Shown one piece after another: positions 1 to 6,507 of a stretch of 9,132 nt of DNA (the stretch's first letter is position 1; each line of letters starts with the position of its first letter). Origin of the DNA: Thermoplasmata archaeon (GTDB taxonomy: Archaea > Thermoplasmatota > Thermoplasmata > Lutacidiplasmatales > UBA184); the NCBI GenBank assembly GCA_021792485.1, contig JAJYUO010000045.1, forward strand, positions 1 through 9,132, in the 5' to 3' direction. The position numbers and the translations under genes are program-made. Below the pieces are notes generated by a model that made no database searches, was not told where the DNA came from, and was given only the letters and a program-made list of their open reading frames with translations.

Positions 1-471
1 GTGAGCCCGCGCGCCTCCCTCTTCGTCATATGGTCGTCCAACGGCTCTCTCGACGCGAGCTTCTACGTCGCGTCGGGATGCACCTTCTACAACGGCTCGA
101 CCGGCCAGTGCACGGGGAACGCCTCGGCGACTTGGAGAGGAGCGTCCAGCGGGACCTGGAACACCAGCGTCGGGCACCCGGCGACCTGCCCTTGCTACCT
201 CACCCTCCGGAACCCGCACTCCTATCCGATATCGGTGGAGACGATCCTGCTCGAGACCTACCAGCAACGGGTCCCGGCGCTGGACACCTTCAGCTACGTC
301 TCCGTACTGTTCGGATCGATCTTGCTGCTCGGGATTGGCTGCCTCGCGACGTTCTTCGGTTTGTTCCTGCCGAGCGGCGTGTTCCGTCGGCGCGTTCCGG
401 AAGAACTGGAGGAAGACCTCTCCGAGTTCGATGATTGGGACGACACGGAACCCCCTCCGGGTATCTCCTGA
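1..471 (+). CDS. Single-pass membrane protein, C-terminal part, glycosylation-rich ectodomain
   Basis: Function not recognised. The reading frame is open to the left edge; the first codon is a GTG, but the window edge makes this start unreliable and the gene probably begins upstream, since no signal peptide is visible. The 156 visible residues show an outer portion (about 1-95) rich in Ser, Thr, Gly and Asn with four N-glycosylation sequons (N14, N31, N40, N54) and four cysteines (C27, C37, C63, C65) that could pair, ending in a short beta-rich stretch. One hydrophobic membrane segment follows (about 98-124), then a basic RRR at 129-131 and a strongly acidic tail (about 134-149). By the positive-inside rule the tail is cytoplasmic and the sequon-rich part outside. 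It is the only plus-strand gene and converges on infB with a 28-base gap. Confidence is good that it is coding, low for any role. Confidence 0.65.
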   Translation: MSPRASLFVIWSSNGSLDASFYVASGCTFYNGSTGQCTGNASATWRGASSGTWNTSVGHPATCPCYLTLRNPHSYPISVETILLETYQQRVPALDTFSYVSVLFGSILLLGIGCLATFFGLFLPSGVFRRRVPEELEEDLSEFDDWDDTEPPPGIS

Positions 472-499
472 GGTCCGCGCGGGTCGCCCGGAGTCCCGC

Positions 500-2263
500 T
501 CACTGGCCCCAAAATGGGCCCTCGGCTTGGTGGAGGCGGATGATCTCCTCCAGGATCGCCTTCTCGGGGTCGTCGAGCTCGAGCTTGCGCAGCGCGCGGA
601 CTACCGACTCCGGGAGCGCGACGAGGAGCTGGTCGCCTTCCGAGATGTTCCGGCCCACGACGGCTCCATCGATGGAAGCGGCGAGCTCGGTCCCGGCCGC
701 CGCCTGCGGAACGGAGACCCCTTCCTGCTGGAGGCTCTTGAGGACGCCGACCTCGGTCCCGTCCGCCCGCATCAAGCGCACTCCGGCGCGCAAGGTCCCT
801 CCGAGGACCTTCACCCCCACGATCGCGGGCTTGGAGCTCCGAAATACGAACCCGGGCAGGATCTCGAGCTTGGCCGGGTGCACCAGTTCGAGGCGACGAC
901 GGGCGTCCAACTGTCGTTTCCGCTCGTCCTTCCAGCGCGTATACTCCTCGACGACCCGGTAGATCACGTCGTCCCGAAAGATCCGGACTTCCGACGACTC
1001 TTCGGGCGGAAGGGCCTCCGGGAGGATCGGAACGTTGAACGCGAGGATCGCCCGATGCAGCGGGTCCCGGACCGTTTCCATCTTGAGGACGGTGGATCGG
1101 CCGACGGCCCCTACCAACGCCTCGTGGATCGGGATCTGGGCCTGGGCGCACTCGAACGCGAGCGCTTCGAGGCCTCCGAGCGTGTCCGCGTGGATCGCCA
1201 CCCCGCTCTCGGCGATCTCGGCAACCGGGTGGCTCTCCTGCGTGAGCTCCCGTCGGACCGCCTCGGTCTCTTCGGGGGACCGCACGACCTTGAATATCCC
1301 GCCGGGAACCGCCTCCTCGATCCCCGCAGCCGCGAGATAGACGCCGGCGGCGGCCGAGACGGCGGGCAGCCCCTCTAGACGTGGATGCTTGGGAGCCTTG
1401 CCCGTGCGCGGGGCGGCCGGACGGAAGAGCCCCCGGACGCGGGTCGCGAACGGCTCATCTCGCCCGGTAACCAGGATCTCGTCGCCGACCGCGATCTGGC
1501 CCCGGTAGACGATGACGCTCGTCACGGGCCCGATCCCCCGTTGCTCGCTTCGCTCGAGGATCGTTCCCTCGCCGGTCCCCGCGACATCGCGCAGATCGGC
1601 CTGAAGGAACCGCTGGGAGAGCCCCACGAGGAGAGCGAGAAGCTCGGGAACTCCCACGCCCGTCTTCGCAGAAACCGGGACGATCCCCACATTCCGCGTG
1701 AAGTCGCTCACGCGGTCGTACCGTTCGGCCGAGAACCCTGTCGCGTTGAGCTCCTCGGCGACGCTGTAGAGCCGAAGGTCGAGCGCTTTGGCGAACTCCG
1801 CGCCCGCGGTCGCGCGCTGTTCGGCAAGCCGGACCGCGCCGGTCGGCTTCCGCCAGCCCGAAAGGAGGTCGATCTTCGTGAGCGCGACGGCAAACGGGGT
1901 CTTCTCGTGCCGCAGAATCTGTAGGGACTCTCGCGTCTGAGGCATCAGTCCCTCGCGCGCGTCGACGACCAGGATGGCGATATCCGCGAGCGCGCCCCCA
2001 CGCCGCCGCATCGTCTCGAACGAGCGGTGCCCGGGCGTATCGATGAACAAGAGCCCCGGAACTTGGAGCTGGTCGGTCGTCAGGATCCCTTCGCAGACCG
2101 TTCGGATCGTCGACGCCGGCACTTCGATGGCGCCGATATGCTGGGTGATCCCGCCAGCCTCCTTGGACGCGCGTACGGTTCCGGCGATCCGGTCGAGCAG
2201 CGTGGTTTTGCCGTGGTCGACGTGGCCGAGGAGGCTGATGATCGGCTCGCGGAGCTCGGACAC
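500..2263 (-). CDS. infB: Translation initiation factor aIF5B (GTPase)
   Basis: Ribosome-dependent GTPase that promotes subunit joining and initiator tRNA placement; cytoplasmic. The 587 residues match the usual archaeal a/eIF5B length and order. The G domain has the P-loop GHVDHGKT (13-20), switch I GGIT (37-40, T40), DTPGH (75-79, with catalytic-type H79), a G4 motif TKID (129-132) and SAK (198-200). A beta-barrel domain II follows (about 225-345), then the alpha/beta domain III (about 346-440), a long charged connecting helix (about 440-460) and the domain IV barrel (about 462-550) with a short helical tail ending FWGQ. It lacks the long N-terminal extension of bacterial IF2. No intein interrupts the P-loop or any other motif, although archaeal infB genes are known intein sites. 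The start is GTG at 2263, the first in-frame start after the upstream gene's stop; no Shine-Dalgarno-like sequence precedes it. It lies 51 bases after the phosphodiesterase gene. The G4 position has Thr in place of the usual Asn of NKxD. Confidence 0.97.
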   Translation of the reverse strand: MSELREPIISLLGHVDHGKTTLLDRIAGTVRASKEAGGITQHIGAIEVPASTIRTVCEGILTTDQLQVPGLLFIDTPGHRSFETMRRRGGALADIAILVVDAREGLMPQTRESLQILRHEKTPFAVALTKIDLLSGWRKPTGAVRLAEQRATAGAEFAKALDLRLYSVAEELNATGFSAERYDRVSDFTRNVGIVPVSAKTGVGVPELLALLVGLSQRFLQADLRDVAGTGEGTILERSEQRGIGPVTSVIVYRGQIAVGDEILVTGRDEPFATRVRGLFRPAAPRTGKAPKHPRLEGLPAVSAAAGVYLAAAGIEEAVPGGIFKVVRSPEETEAVRRELTQESHPVAEIAESGVAIHADTLGGLEALAFECAQAQIPIHEALVGAVGRSTVLKMETVRDPLHRAILAFNVPILPEALPPEESSEVRIFRDDVIYRVVEEYTRWKDERKRQLDARRRLELVHPAKLEILPGFVFRSSKPAIVGVKVLGGTLRAGVRLMRADGTEVGVLKSLQQEGVSVPQAAAGTELAASIDGAVVGRNISEGDQLLVALPESVVRALRKLELDDPEKAILEEIIRLHQAEGPFWGQ

Positions 2264-2314
2264 GCCGGTCCAGCCGATGGTGGGGCTAAGAGCTTGTCGA
2301 AAGGCGCCCCCGGC

Positions 2315-3598
2315 TCATTGGAAATCGGAGAGCCGGCCGGCCACCAGCGGTACGAGCAACTCCGCCGCATCCAGTCCGCCGTGGGAGCCTTCTAGGTGCC
2401 GCTTGCCCGGTGTCGAGCCCGGCAGCTGGTGCACGAGGCCGTACGGCGGAGGAACGAGGGCAAGAAAGTCTCCGAGCCGGGTCCGGAGCTCGGGATGCCA
2501 CGGTGCCGGCCCGAAGAGCCCGGCCTCGATGAGGTCGGGCATGGAGAGTACGGCCGTCCCTACCGGGAGATGGGCGCGGAGCGCTGCCCCAAGTTCCTCG
2601 ATCCTTCCCGGGCGCGCGGCAAAGTACCCTCCCCGCCGGTCGCCTCCCATCGGATGGGCGAGCTCCCGCACGATCTCTGGAATCGCTTCGATGTGGACCT
2701 GATGCTCCCGCGAGGACGGCACCTGCCCGTGGTCTCCCGTGATGAGGACCGTGGTTCGGGCGGCGAGCTCTCCCGCGCGCTTCGCGAGGTAGCCGAGCCC
2801 GTGAGCGAGGCGCTCGAGCTCGAATCGGTACAGATCGTCCAACGGACCCTGCCGATGGTGCACCGTGTCGAGCTCGTCCCAGTAGGCGTACGTGAGCGAG
2901 GGGGGTCGCGGGCGGCGAAGGAGGGTCGCAAGCAGATGGACGAACTCGGAGGCGGTCGTGTAGCCGGTGAACTCCGCGCCCTCGTAGAGCGTACGGGTGA
3001 ATGCCGTCCCTTCGAACGCTTCTCGAGACACGACGGACCCGGTCCTTGCCCGTTGGAAGACCGTCGGGGCTCCCGACACGATCGACGGCTGCCAGGCCGG
3101 TCCGGTCAGGCTCTCGGGTCGGTTGACCCCGAGAGGCGTCATCTTCAGGAGGTCGACGACCAACCCGAACCCTGGGAGAAAGAGCCGGTAGCCGGCGGCT
3201 CCGTGGCGTCCGGGAGGTACCCCCGTCGAAAGGCTCACCAATCCCGCGACGGTCGTCGTGGGAAACACGGTGGTGATGGGCCGCGCGCGCTCCGCCCAGG
3301 TGCGGACCCGGGCCTCCGAGGAGGCCTCGGCGGCGCGGCGAAACGATTGCCACCCGAATCCGTCGACGAGGAGTACGATCGTCGGTCCGTCCGGGGGCCG
3401 TCCGTTCCACGGGTCAAGCTCGGGAACCAACGGTGGCGCAAGGGGAAGCGCGTCGCGCGCGCGATCACCGTTACGAAGCCAGGTCGGCACGATGTTGACG
3501 TTCGACCGGCCGTTGTACGCCGGAAAGGGAACCCCGAACCCGGGGGCCGGTCGGGCGAGCGCCTCGGCGTCGCGATCGACGTCCTTCGAGAAGTTCAC
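2315..3598 (-). CDS. Predicted metal-dependent phosphodiesterase/phosphatase, alkaline phosphatase superfamily (type I phosphodiesterase/NPP-like)
   Basis: Predicted hydrolase of phosphomono- or diesters using two metal ions; the substrate cannot be told from sequence. From the chosen start it has 427 residues. The metal-ligand set of the NPP/alkaline phosphatase fold appears in order: D79 in LLVDGFG, a nucleophile threonine probably among T114-T116 in FPTTTVAG, D244 and H248 in LDTVHHRQGP, D289-H290 in TGDHG, and H406 in GSHGG. No signal peptide or membrane segment is seen, so it is probably cytoplasmic, unlike many secreted relatives. The frame extends upstream to an ATG at 3721, but that would overlap dinB by 98 bases with low-complexity Arg/Gly/Pro sequence; GTG at 3598, 25 bases after the dinB stop, fits better. 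No clear ribosome binding site is seen. Its stop lies 51 bases before infB and in the same frame. Family assignment is firm; activity is inferred. Confidence 0.9.
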   Translation of the reverse strand: MNFSKDVDRDAEALARPAPGFGVPFPAYNGRSNVNIVPTWLRNGDRARDALPLAPPLVPELDPWNGRPPDGPTIVLLVDGFGWQSFRRAAEASSEARVRTWAERARPITTVFPTTTVAGLVSLSTGVPPGRHGAAGYRLFLPGFGLVVDLLKMTPLGVNRPESLTGPAWQPSIVSGAPTVFQRARTGSVVSREAFEGTAFTRTLYEGAEFTGYTTASEFVHLLATLLRRPRPPSLTYAYWDELDTVHHRQGPLDDLYRFELERLAHGLGYLAKRAGELAARTTVLITGDHGQVPSSREHQVHIEAIPEIVRELAHPMGGDRRGGYFAARPGRIEELGAALRAHLPVGTAVLSMPDLIEAGLFGPAPWHPELRTRLGDFLALVPPPYGLVHQLPGSTPGKRHLEGSHGGLDAAELLVPLVAGRLSDFQ

Positions 3599-3623
3599 GG
3601 GGCCCGAACCGGGGACGGGTTCT

Positions 3624-4736
3624 TTACTCCGGCTCCGCGGGAACGTACCGGTCCAGACGGTCCTGTTGCCCTCGCCGGGTGGCCAGGCGCTCGACCCGAA
3701 CCGTGAGGGTCCGGACCGCACGTCCGACGCCGCTCCGCTCTTCCTCGAAGAGCTCTCGAACCAGTCGGATCGCCATGGTCTCCAGCGCGTCGAAGGAGCG
3801 GGTCGAACCCGGGAGGGAACGGATCCGCTGGACGCGCTGGAAGTCGCTCCAGCGCAAGGCGATGCCCACGGCCCCGAACGTCAGTCCTTCCTTCTCGAGA
3901 GAACGATGCAGCTCACCGGCGAGCTCGCGGACGGATCCCTCCAGGGCCGGCAGGTTCCGTTCGTCGACCGCGAACGTCCGGTCGACCGATCGCGAGATCG
4001 GCGCCGAGGACGGCTCGTCGCGCAGCGGCGGGATCGTTCCCCGCGCGAGGTCGACCAGGTCGGCGCCCCACGCGCCCAGCAATCCGCGGATCTCCCGATG
4101 CCGACGCGCCCCGAGGTCGGCGATCGTATGGATGCCGGCTCGCGCGAGGCGATCGGCCGTCTTCGGCCCGATTCCCGGGATCGCGCGGACCGTCATCGGT
4201 CCGAGGAACCCGGCGATTTCGGCTGCATCGACGACCAGGACCCCGTTCGGCTTCGCCACGTCGGTCGCGATCTTCGCGACGACGGCGGAAGGAGCGCCCC
4301 CCCAGGAAGAGGGAAGGCCAAGGCTCTGGGCCAGATCGGACTGAGCGCTGCGCGCCACGTCGGCCACGGCCCGGGCGTCCGGAGCCGAAAGCCGGACCAT
4401 CGCCTCGTCGATGCTCTGGGGGCGCACGCGGCCGAACCGTCGCTCGAGCCACGCCATCACGTCCTGCGAACGCCGCTCGTACTTCGAGAAATCCGGCGGG
4501 ATCCACAGCGCGTTCGGGCATCGGCGGGCAGCCTCCCGCACCGGCTGCGCGCTGTGCACGCCGAAGGCCCGCGCTTCGTAGCTCGCCGAGAGCACGACGG
4601 CACGCGTCGGCCGATCGCTCGGCGCCTGACCGACGATCACCGGCCGCCCCCGCAGGTCCGGATGGTCCACGAGCTCGCAGCTGACGTAGAAGGCATCCAT
4701 GTCCACGTAGAGGACCCACGTGGGCTCGGAGATCAT
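3624..4736 (-). CDS. dinB: Y-family translesion DNA polymerase (DinB/Pol IV, Dpo4-like)
   Basis: Error-prone polymerase that copies past damaged template bases; cytoplasmic, normally acting with the PCNA clamp. Numbered from ATG at 4736 it has 370 residues. The palm carries VDMDAFY (11-17), with D12 as metal ligand and Y17 as steric gate against ribonucleotides, and SIDEA (108-112) with D110 and E111. These align with Dpo4 D7, Y12, D105 and E106 at a constant offset of five. YEARAFGV (53-60) and AKPNG (161-165, K162 for the triphosphate) are family motifs. A thumb helix-hairpin-helix lies near 185-205 (IPGIGPKTA), and the little-finger domain spans about 243-355. A GTG at 4784 would add 16 residues; I prefer 4736 because the family starts just before the first catalytic strand. 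The kaiC-like gene ends 75 bases upstream (27 with the longer start). The tail QDRLDRYV (358-365) resembles a weak PCNA-binding box. Confidence 0.95.
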   Translation of the reverse strand: MISEPTWVLYVDMDAFYVSCELVDHPDLRGRPVIVGQAPSDRPTRAVVLSASYEARAFGVHSAQPVREAARRCPNALWIPPDFSKYERRSQDVMAWLERRFGRVRPQSIDEAMVRLSAPDARAVADVARSAQSDLAQSLGLPSSWGGAPSAVVAKIATDVAKPNGVLVVDAAEIAGFLGPMTVRAIPGIGPKTADRLARAGIHTIADLGARRHREIRGLLGAWGADLVDLARGTIPPLRDEPSSAPISRSVDRTFAVDERNLPALEGSVRELAGELHRSLEKEGLTFGAVGIALRWSDFQRVQRIRSLPGSTRSFDALETMAIRLVRELFEEERSGVGRAVRTLTVRVERLATRRGQQDRLDRYVPAEPE

Positions 4737-4811
4737 CGCGCCGCCATCGGCGCCCCCCCGAATCACGGTTGTGGGCGGCCGCACCGGATCCTGTCGTCCA
4801 CGAGCGGACGA

Positions 4812-5540
4812 CTAGCTGAGCCGGCCGAAGTCGACGGCGTTGGCGTCGACCACCAGGCCGTTCGGTCCGATCGAGTACGGTTGCGCGGTGCGGACGTGGG
4901 CCGTGCGCCGCATCTTCATCACGCGCGCGGAGAGTCCCACGCGACGCCCGTCGGCGGTCTGGGAGTATCCGAGGAGGAGGACCCCGTCCGCCACGTATTC
5001 GGAGAGCCCGTCCCGGGTGACCTCGGGGTGCTGCGGGTCCGCTTCCGCGATGAAGACGGTCGTCGCCCCGGAACCGCGGCAGGCGCCCGCGAGCGCGAAG
5101 AGCGTGTCGCGTCGGGCGACCTCTCCGTCACAGAGCATCTCGAGGAGGGAGACGGAATCGACGACGATGCGCTTGGCCTTCAGCTTGGTGAGCTCCGCGC
5201 CGAGCTCGCCCTGGATTCGATGGAGGCTCTGGTGCGTTTCTCGCGGATCGAGCCGCAGTATCTGGAGTCGGCCATCCGCCCGGGCCTCGTCGAAGGGCCA
5301 TCCAAACTGACGCGCGGTCTCGAGGAGCATGTCGACGTCCTCCTCGAGCGAGAGATAGACGCCGCGCTCTCCCCGCGCGAGGCCGGCCGCGAGGAACGAT
5401 AGGCCGAAGCAGGTCTTGCCCGTGCCGGGGAGCCCGGTGACGAGCACCACGTGACCGGCCGGGATCCCCCCGTGGAGCATCGCGTCGAGGCCCTCGATTC
5501 CGGTCGGGACCCGGGGCCGGGCGCCGTCAGATGCGCTCAT
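4812..5540 (-). CDS. KaiC/RAD55-like RecA-superfamily ATPase, intact active site
   Basis: Single-domain KaiC-like ATPase of 242 residues. Archaeal relatives are thought to act as ATP-driven signalling hubs rather than in a circadian clock; the partner here is unknown. It has the family's opening VPTGIEGLDAMLHGGIPAG (11-29), a canonical Walker A GLPGTGKT (36-43), the paired catalytic glutamates in SLEED (E66, E67), Walker B IVVDS (125-129, D128), and the C-terminal KMRRTAH (209-215), which matches the conserved KMRxxxH arginine-finger strand of this family. It has one ATPase domain, not the two of cyanobacterial KaiC, and no added sensor or DNA-binding domain. The ATG at 5540 lies inside the end of the preceding kaiC-like gene (14-base overlap) and is preceded by GGTGA nine bases upstream, so translation is probably coupled. 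The TAG stop is at 4812-4814. The family is firm; the biological role is not known. Confidence 0.93.
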   Translation of the reverse strand: MSASDGARPRVPTGIEGLDAMLHGGIPAGHVVLVTGLPGTGKTCFGLSFLAAGLARGERGVYLSLEEDVDMLLETARQFGWPFDEARADGRLQILRLDPRETHQSLHRIQGELGAELTKLKAKRIVVDSVSLLEMLCDGEVARRDTLFALAGACRGSGATTVFIAEADPQHPEVTRDGLSEYVADGVLLLGYSQTADGRRVGLSARVMKMRRTAHVRTAQPYSIGPNGLVVDANAVDFGRLS

Positions 5541-6498
5541 GCTGCGTGGTCACCAAGCCCGTAAGGGCATGCACCCGGATCACAAACCGCCCCTGGTACT
5601 CTTCGGCGACGTGGGACAGCACCGGGAGGAACTTGTCGATCAAGAGCGAGCGCTGACGACGCGAACGGTTCGCGTTTGTCGTCCACGAGAAGGAGAGGAC
5701 GCCGTCGACCGAGTCGACCATCGCTTGCTCGACCGACGGGGCCGCCACGCCGCGCGGGAGGAGGAGGTAGACGATCCCGCCCCACTCCTTCGCGCGGCGA
5801 CGGAGCCCCTTGAGAAACGTCAGGAGGTCTCCGGGTTCGAGCCCCGGGCGGACGACGAGGTCTCCCAGCGAATCCACGATGACGACGCGGCCGGCTCCGT
5901 TCCGATCCAGCGCGTCGGCGAGCGAGCGCAGCGGGTGATCCTCGGCCCGCCCCGGGTCGCGGACGATCCCCGAGAACGGGCTCGGTAGTTCCGACCACGC
6001 CGACGGAACGCTCGTGGTGCGGAAGTAACTCGCGGAGAGATCGGCGAAGGTGAGGTGCCGCTGGACGACCTCGGGGTAGAGGGGATCGAACGCGGCCCGG
6101 ATCTCGTCGAGGACCTGACGCCGGGTCCGGGTGAAACTGACATAGAGGATGGCGGAAGGATACTCGAACGTTCCGTGAGCCGCTCCCAAGTGGAACGGAT
6201 GGCCCGCCGGATCCTCGGCGTGGAGCATCAATTGCACGGCGCTGGTCAAGGCGAACTCGGACTGGCCGGCGCCGGCGTCTCCGATGAGCAGCACGACGGA
6301 TCCGGCGGGGATCCCCCCCATGAAATAGTCGAAATCCGGAACTCCGGTTGGAACGCGTACCAGTTCGGTAGTAGCCTCACTAGCTTTCGATGGTTCACCG
6401 GACTCGGGTCGACGCGCGGTAGTCAGCGCCTCCAGCGACAACGTCCGGGCTCCCCGGGAATTCAGCGCGGAGGCGTGTATTAGAAGGCTCGTTTCCAC
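5527..6498 (-). CDS. KaiC/RAD55-like RecA-fold protein with degenerate ATP site (probable pseudo-ATPase)
   Basis: RecA-fold KaiC-like protein, 323 residues from GTG at 6498. The fold is clear from VPTGVPDFDYFMGGIPAGS (49-67), a P-loop-like GDAGAGQS (73-80), a Walker B strand VVIVDS (205-210, D209) and a C-terminal strand aligning with the family's KMR region (LLIDKFLPVL, about 285-294). Key residues are missing: the Walker A lysine is Q79, and where active members have two glutamates it reads SFTRT (121-125). About 20 extra residues lie between the P-loop helix and that strand. ATP hydrolysis is therefore unlikely, though nucleotide binding is possible. The first 47 residues match nothing I know. 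The frame stays open to ATG 6549, which would overlap truD by 47 bases; GTG 6498 is preferred because GGTGA sits just before it. It overlaps the intact kaiC-like gene by 14 bases, suggesting a complex. I recall haloarchaeal RAD55-like proteins with similar degenerate loops but cannot check this. Confidence 0.87.
   Translation of the reverse strand: METSLLIHASALNSRGARTLSLEALTTARRPESGEPSKASEATTELVRVPTGVPDFDYFMGGIPAGSVVLLIGDAGAGQSEFALTSAVQLMLHAEDPAGHPFHLGAAHGTFEYPSAILYVSFTRTRRQVLDEIRAAFDPLYPEVVQRHLTFADLSASYFRTTSVPSAWSELPSPFSGIVRDPGRAEDHPLRSLADALDRNGAGRVVIVDSLGDLVVRPGLEPGDLLTFLKGLRRRAKEWGGIVYLLLPRGVAAPSVEQAMVDSVDGVLSFSWTTNANRSRRQRSLLIDKFLPVLSHVAEEYQGRFVIRVHALTGLVTTQHERI
5550..5554 (-). promoter_or_regulatory. 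Ribosome binding site GGTGA of the intact kaiC-like gene
   Basis: GGTGA on the minus strand, nine bases before the ATG at 5540 and inside the end of the preceding kaiC-like gene. It matches the archaeal Shine-Dalgarno core GGTGATC (here GGTGACC). It decides the start and supports coupled translation of the pair. Confidence 0.65.
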
Positions 6499-6502
6499 GC
6501 GC

Positions 6503-6507
6503 TCACC
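6503..6507 (-). promoter_or_regulatory. Ribosome binding site GGTGA overlapping the truD stop codon
   Basis: Minus-strand GGTGA, whose last three bases are the truD stop TGA, four bases before a GTG at 6498. The spacing is a little short, but the match favours GTG 6498 over the overlapping ATG at 6549 as start of the degenerate kaiC-like gene. Confidence 0.45.

Noticed and set aside
480..490. Small hairpin CGGG-TCG-CCCG between the convergent genes as a terminator
   Set aside because: The stem is only four base pairs with no T-run after it on either strand; it is ordinary for such GC content.
335..1378. Plus-strand open frame of 347 codons antisense to infB
   Set aside because: It lies opposite aIF5B domains III and IV and the translation is low complexity, a mirror of codon bias on the coding strand.
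2264..2317. Phosphodiesterase and infB lie in one frame with a single TGA and 17 sense codons between, suggesting stop readthrough
   Set aside because: Both proteins are complete at family length, the 17 codons show nothing conserved, and no recoding signal was seen. One chance in three gives the same frame.
2396..3706. Plus-strand open frame of 436 codons antisense to the phosphodiesterase
   Set aside because: It shows no motifs and lies opposite a gene with a complete set of catalytic residues.
3258..5402. Plus-strand open frame of 714 codons antisense to dinB and the kaiC-like genes
   Set aside because: The translation is Arg/Gly/Asp/Pro-rich without recognisable domains and lies opposite well-supported genes. 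Long antisense frames are expected in GC-rich coding DNA.
6471..6490. TATA-like CTAATACA on the minus strand near the start of the degenerate kaiC-like gene
   Set aside because: It is a poor match to the archaeal TATA consensus, has no BRE purines just upstream, and lies downstream of the favoured start codon.
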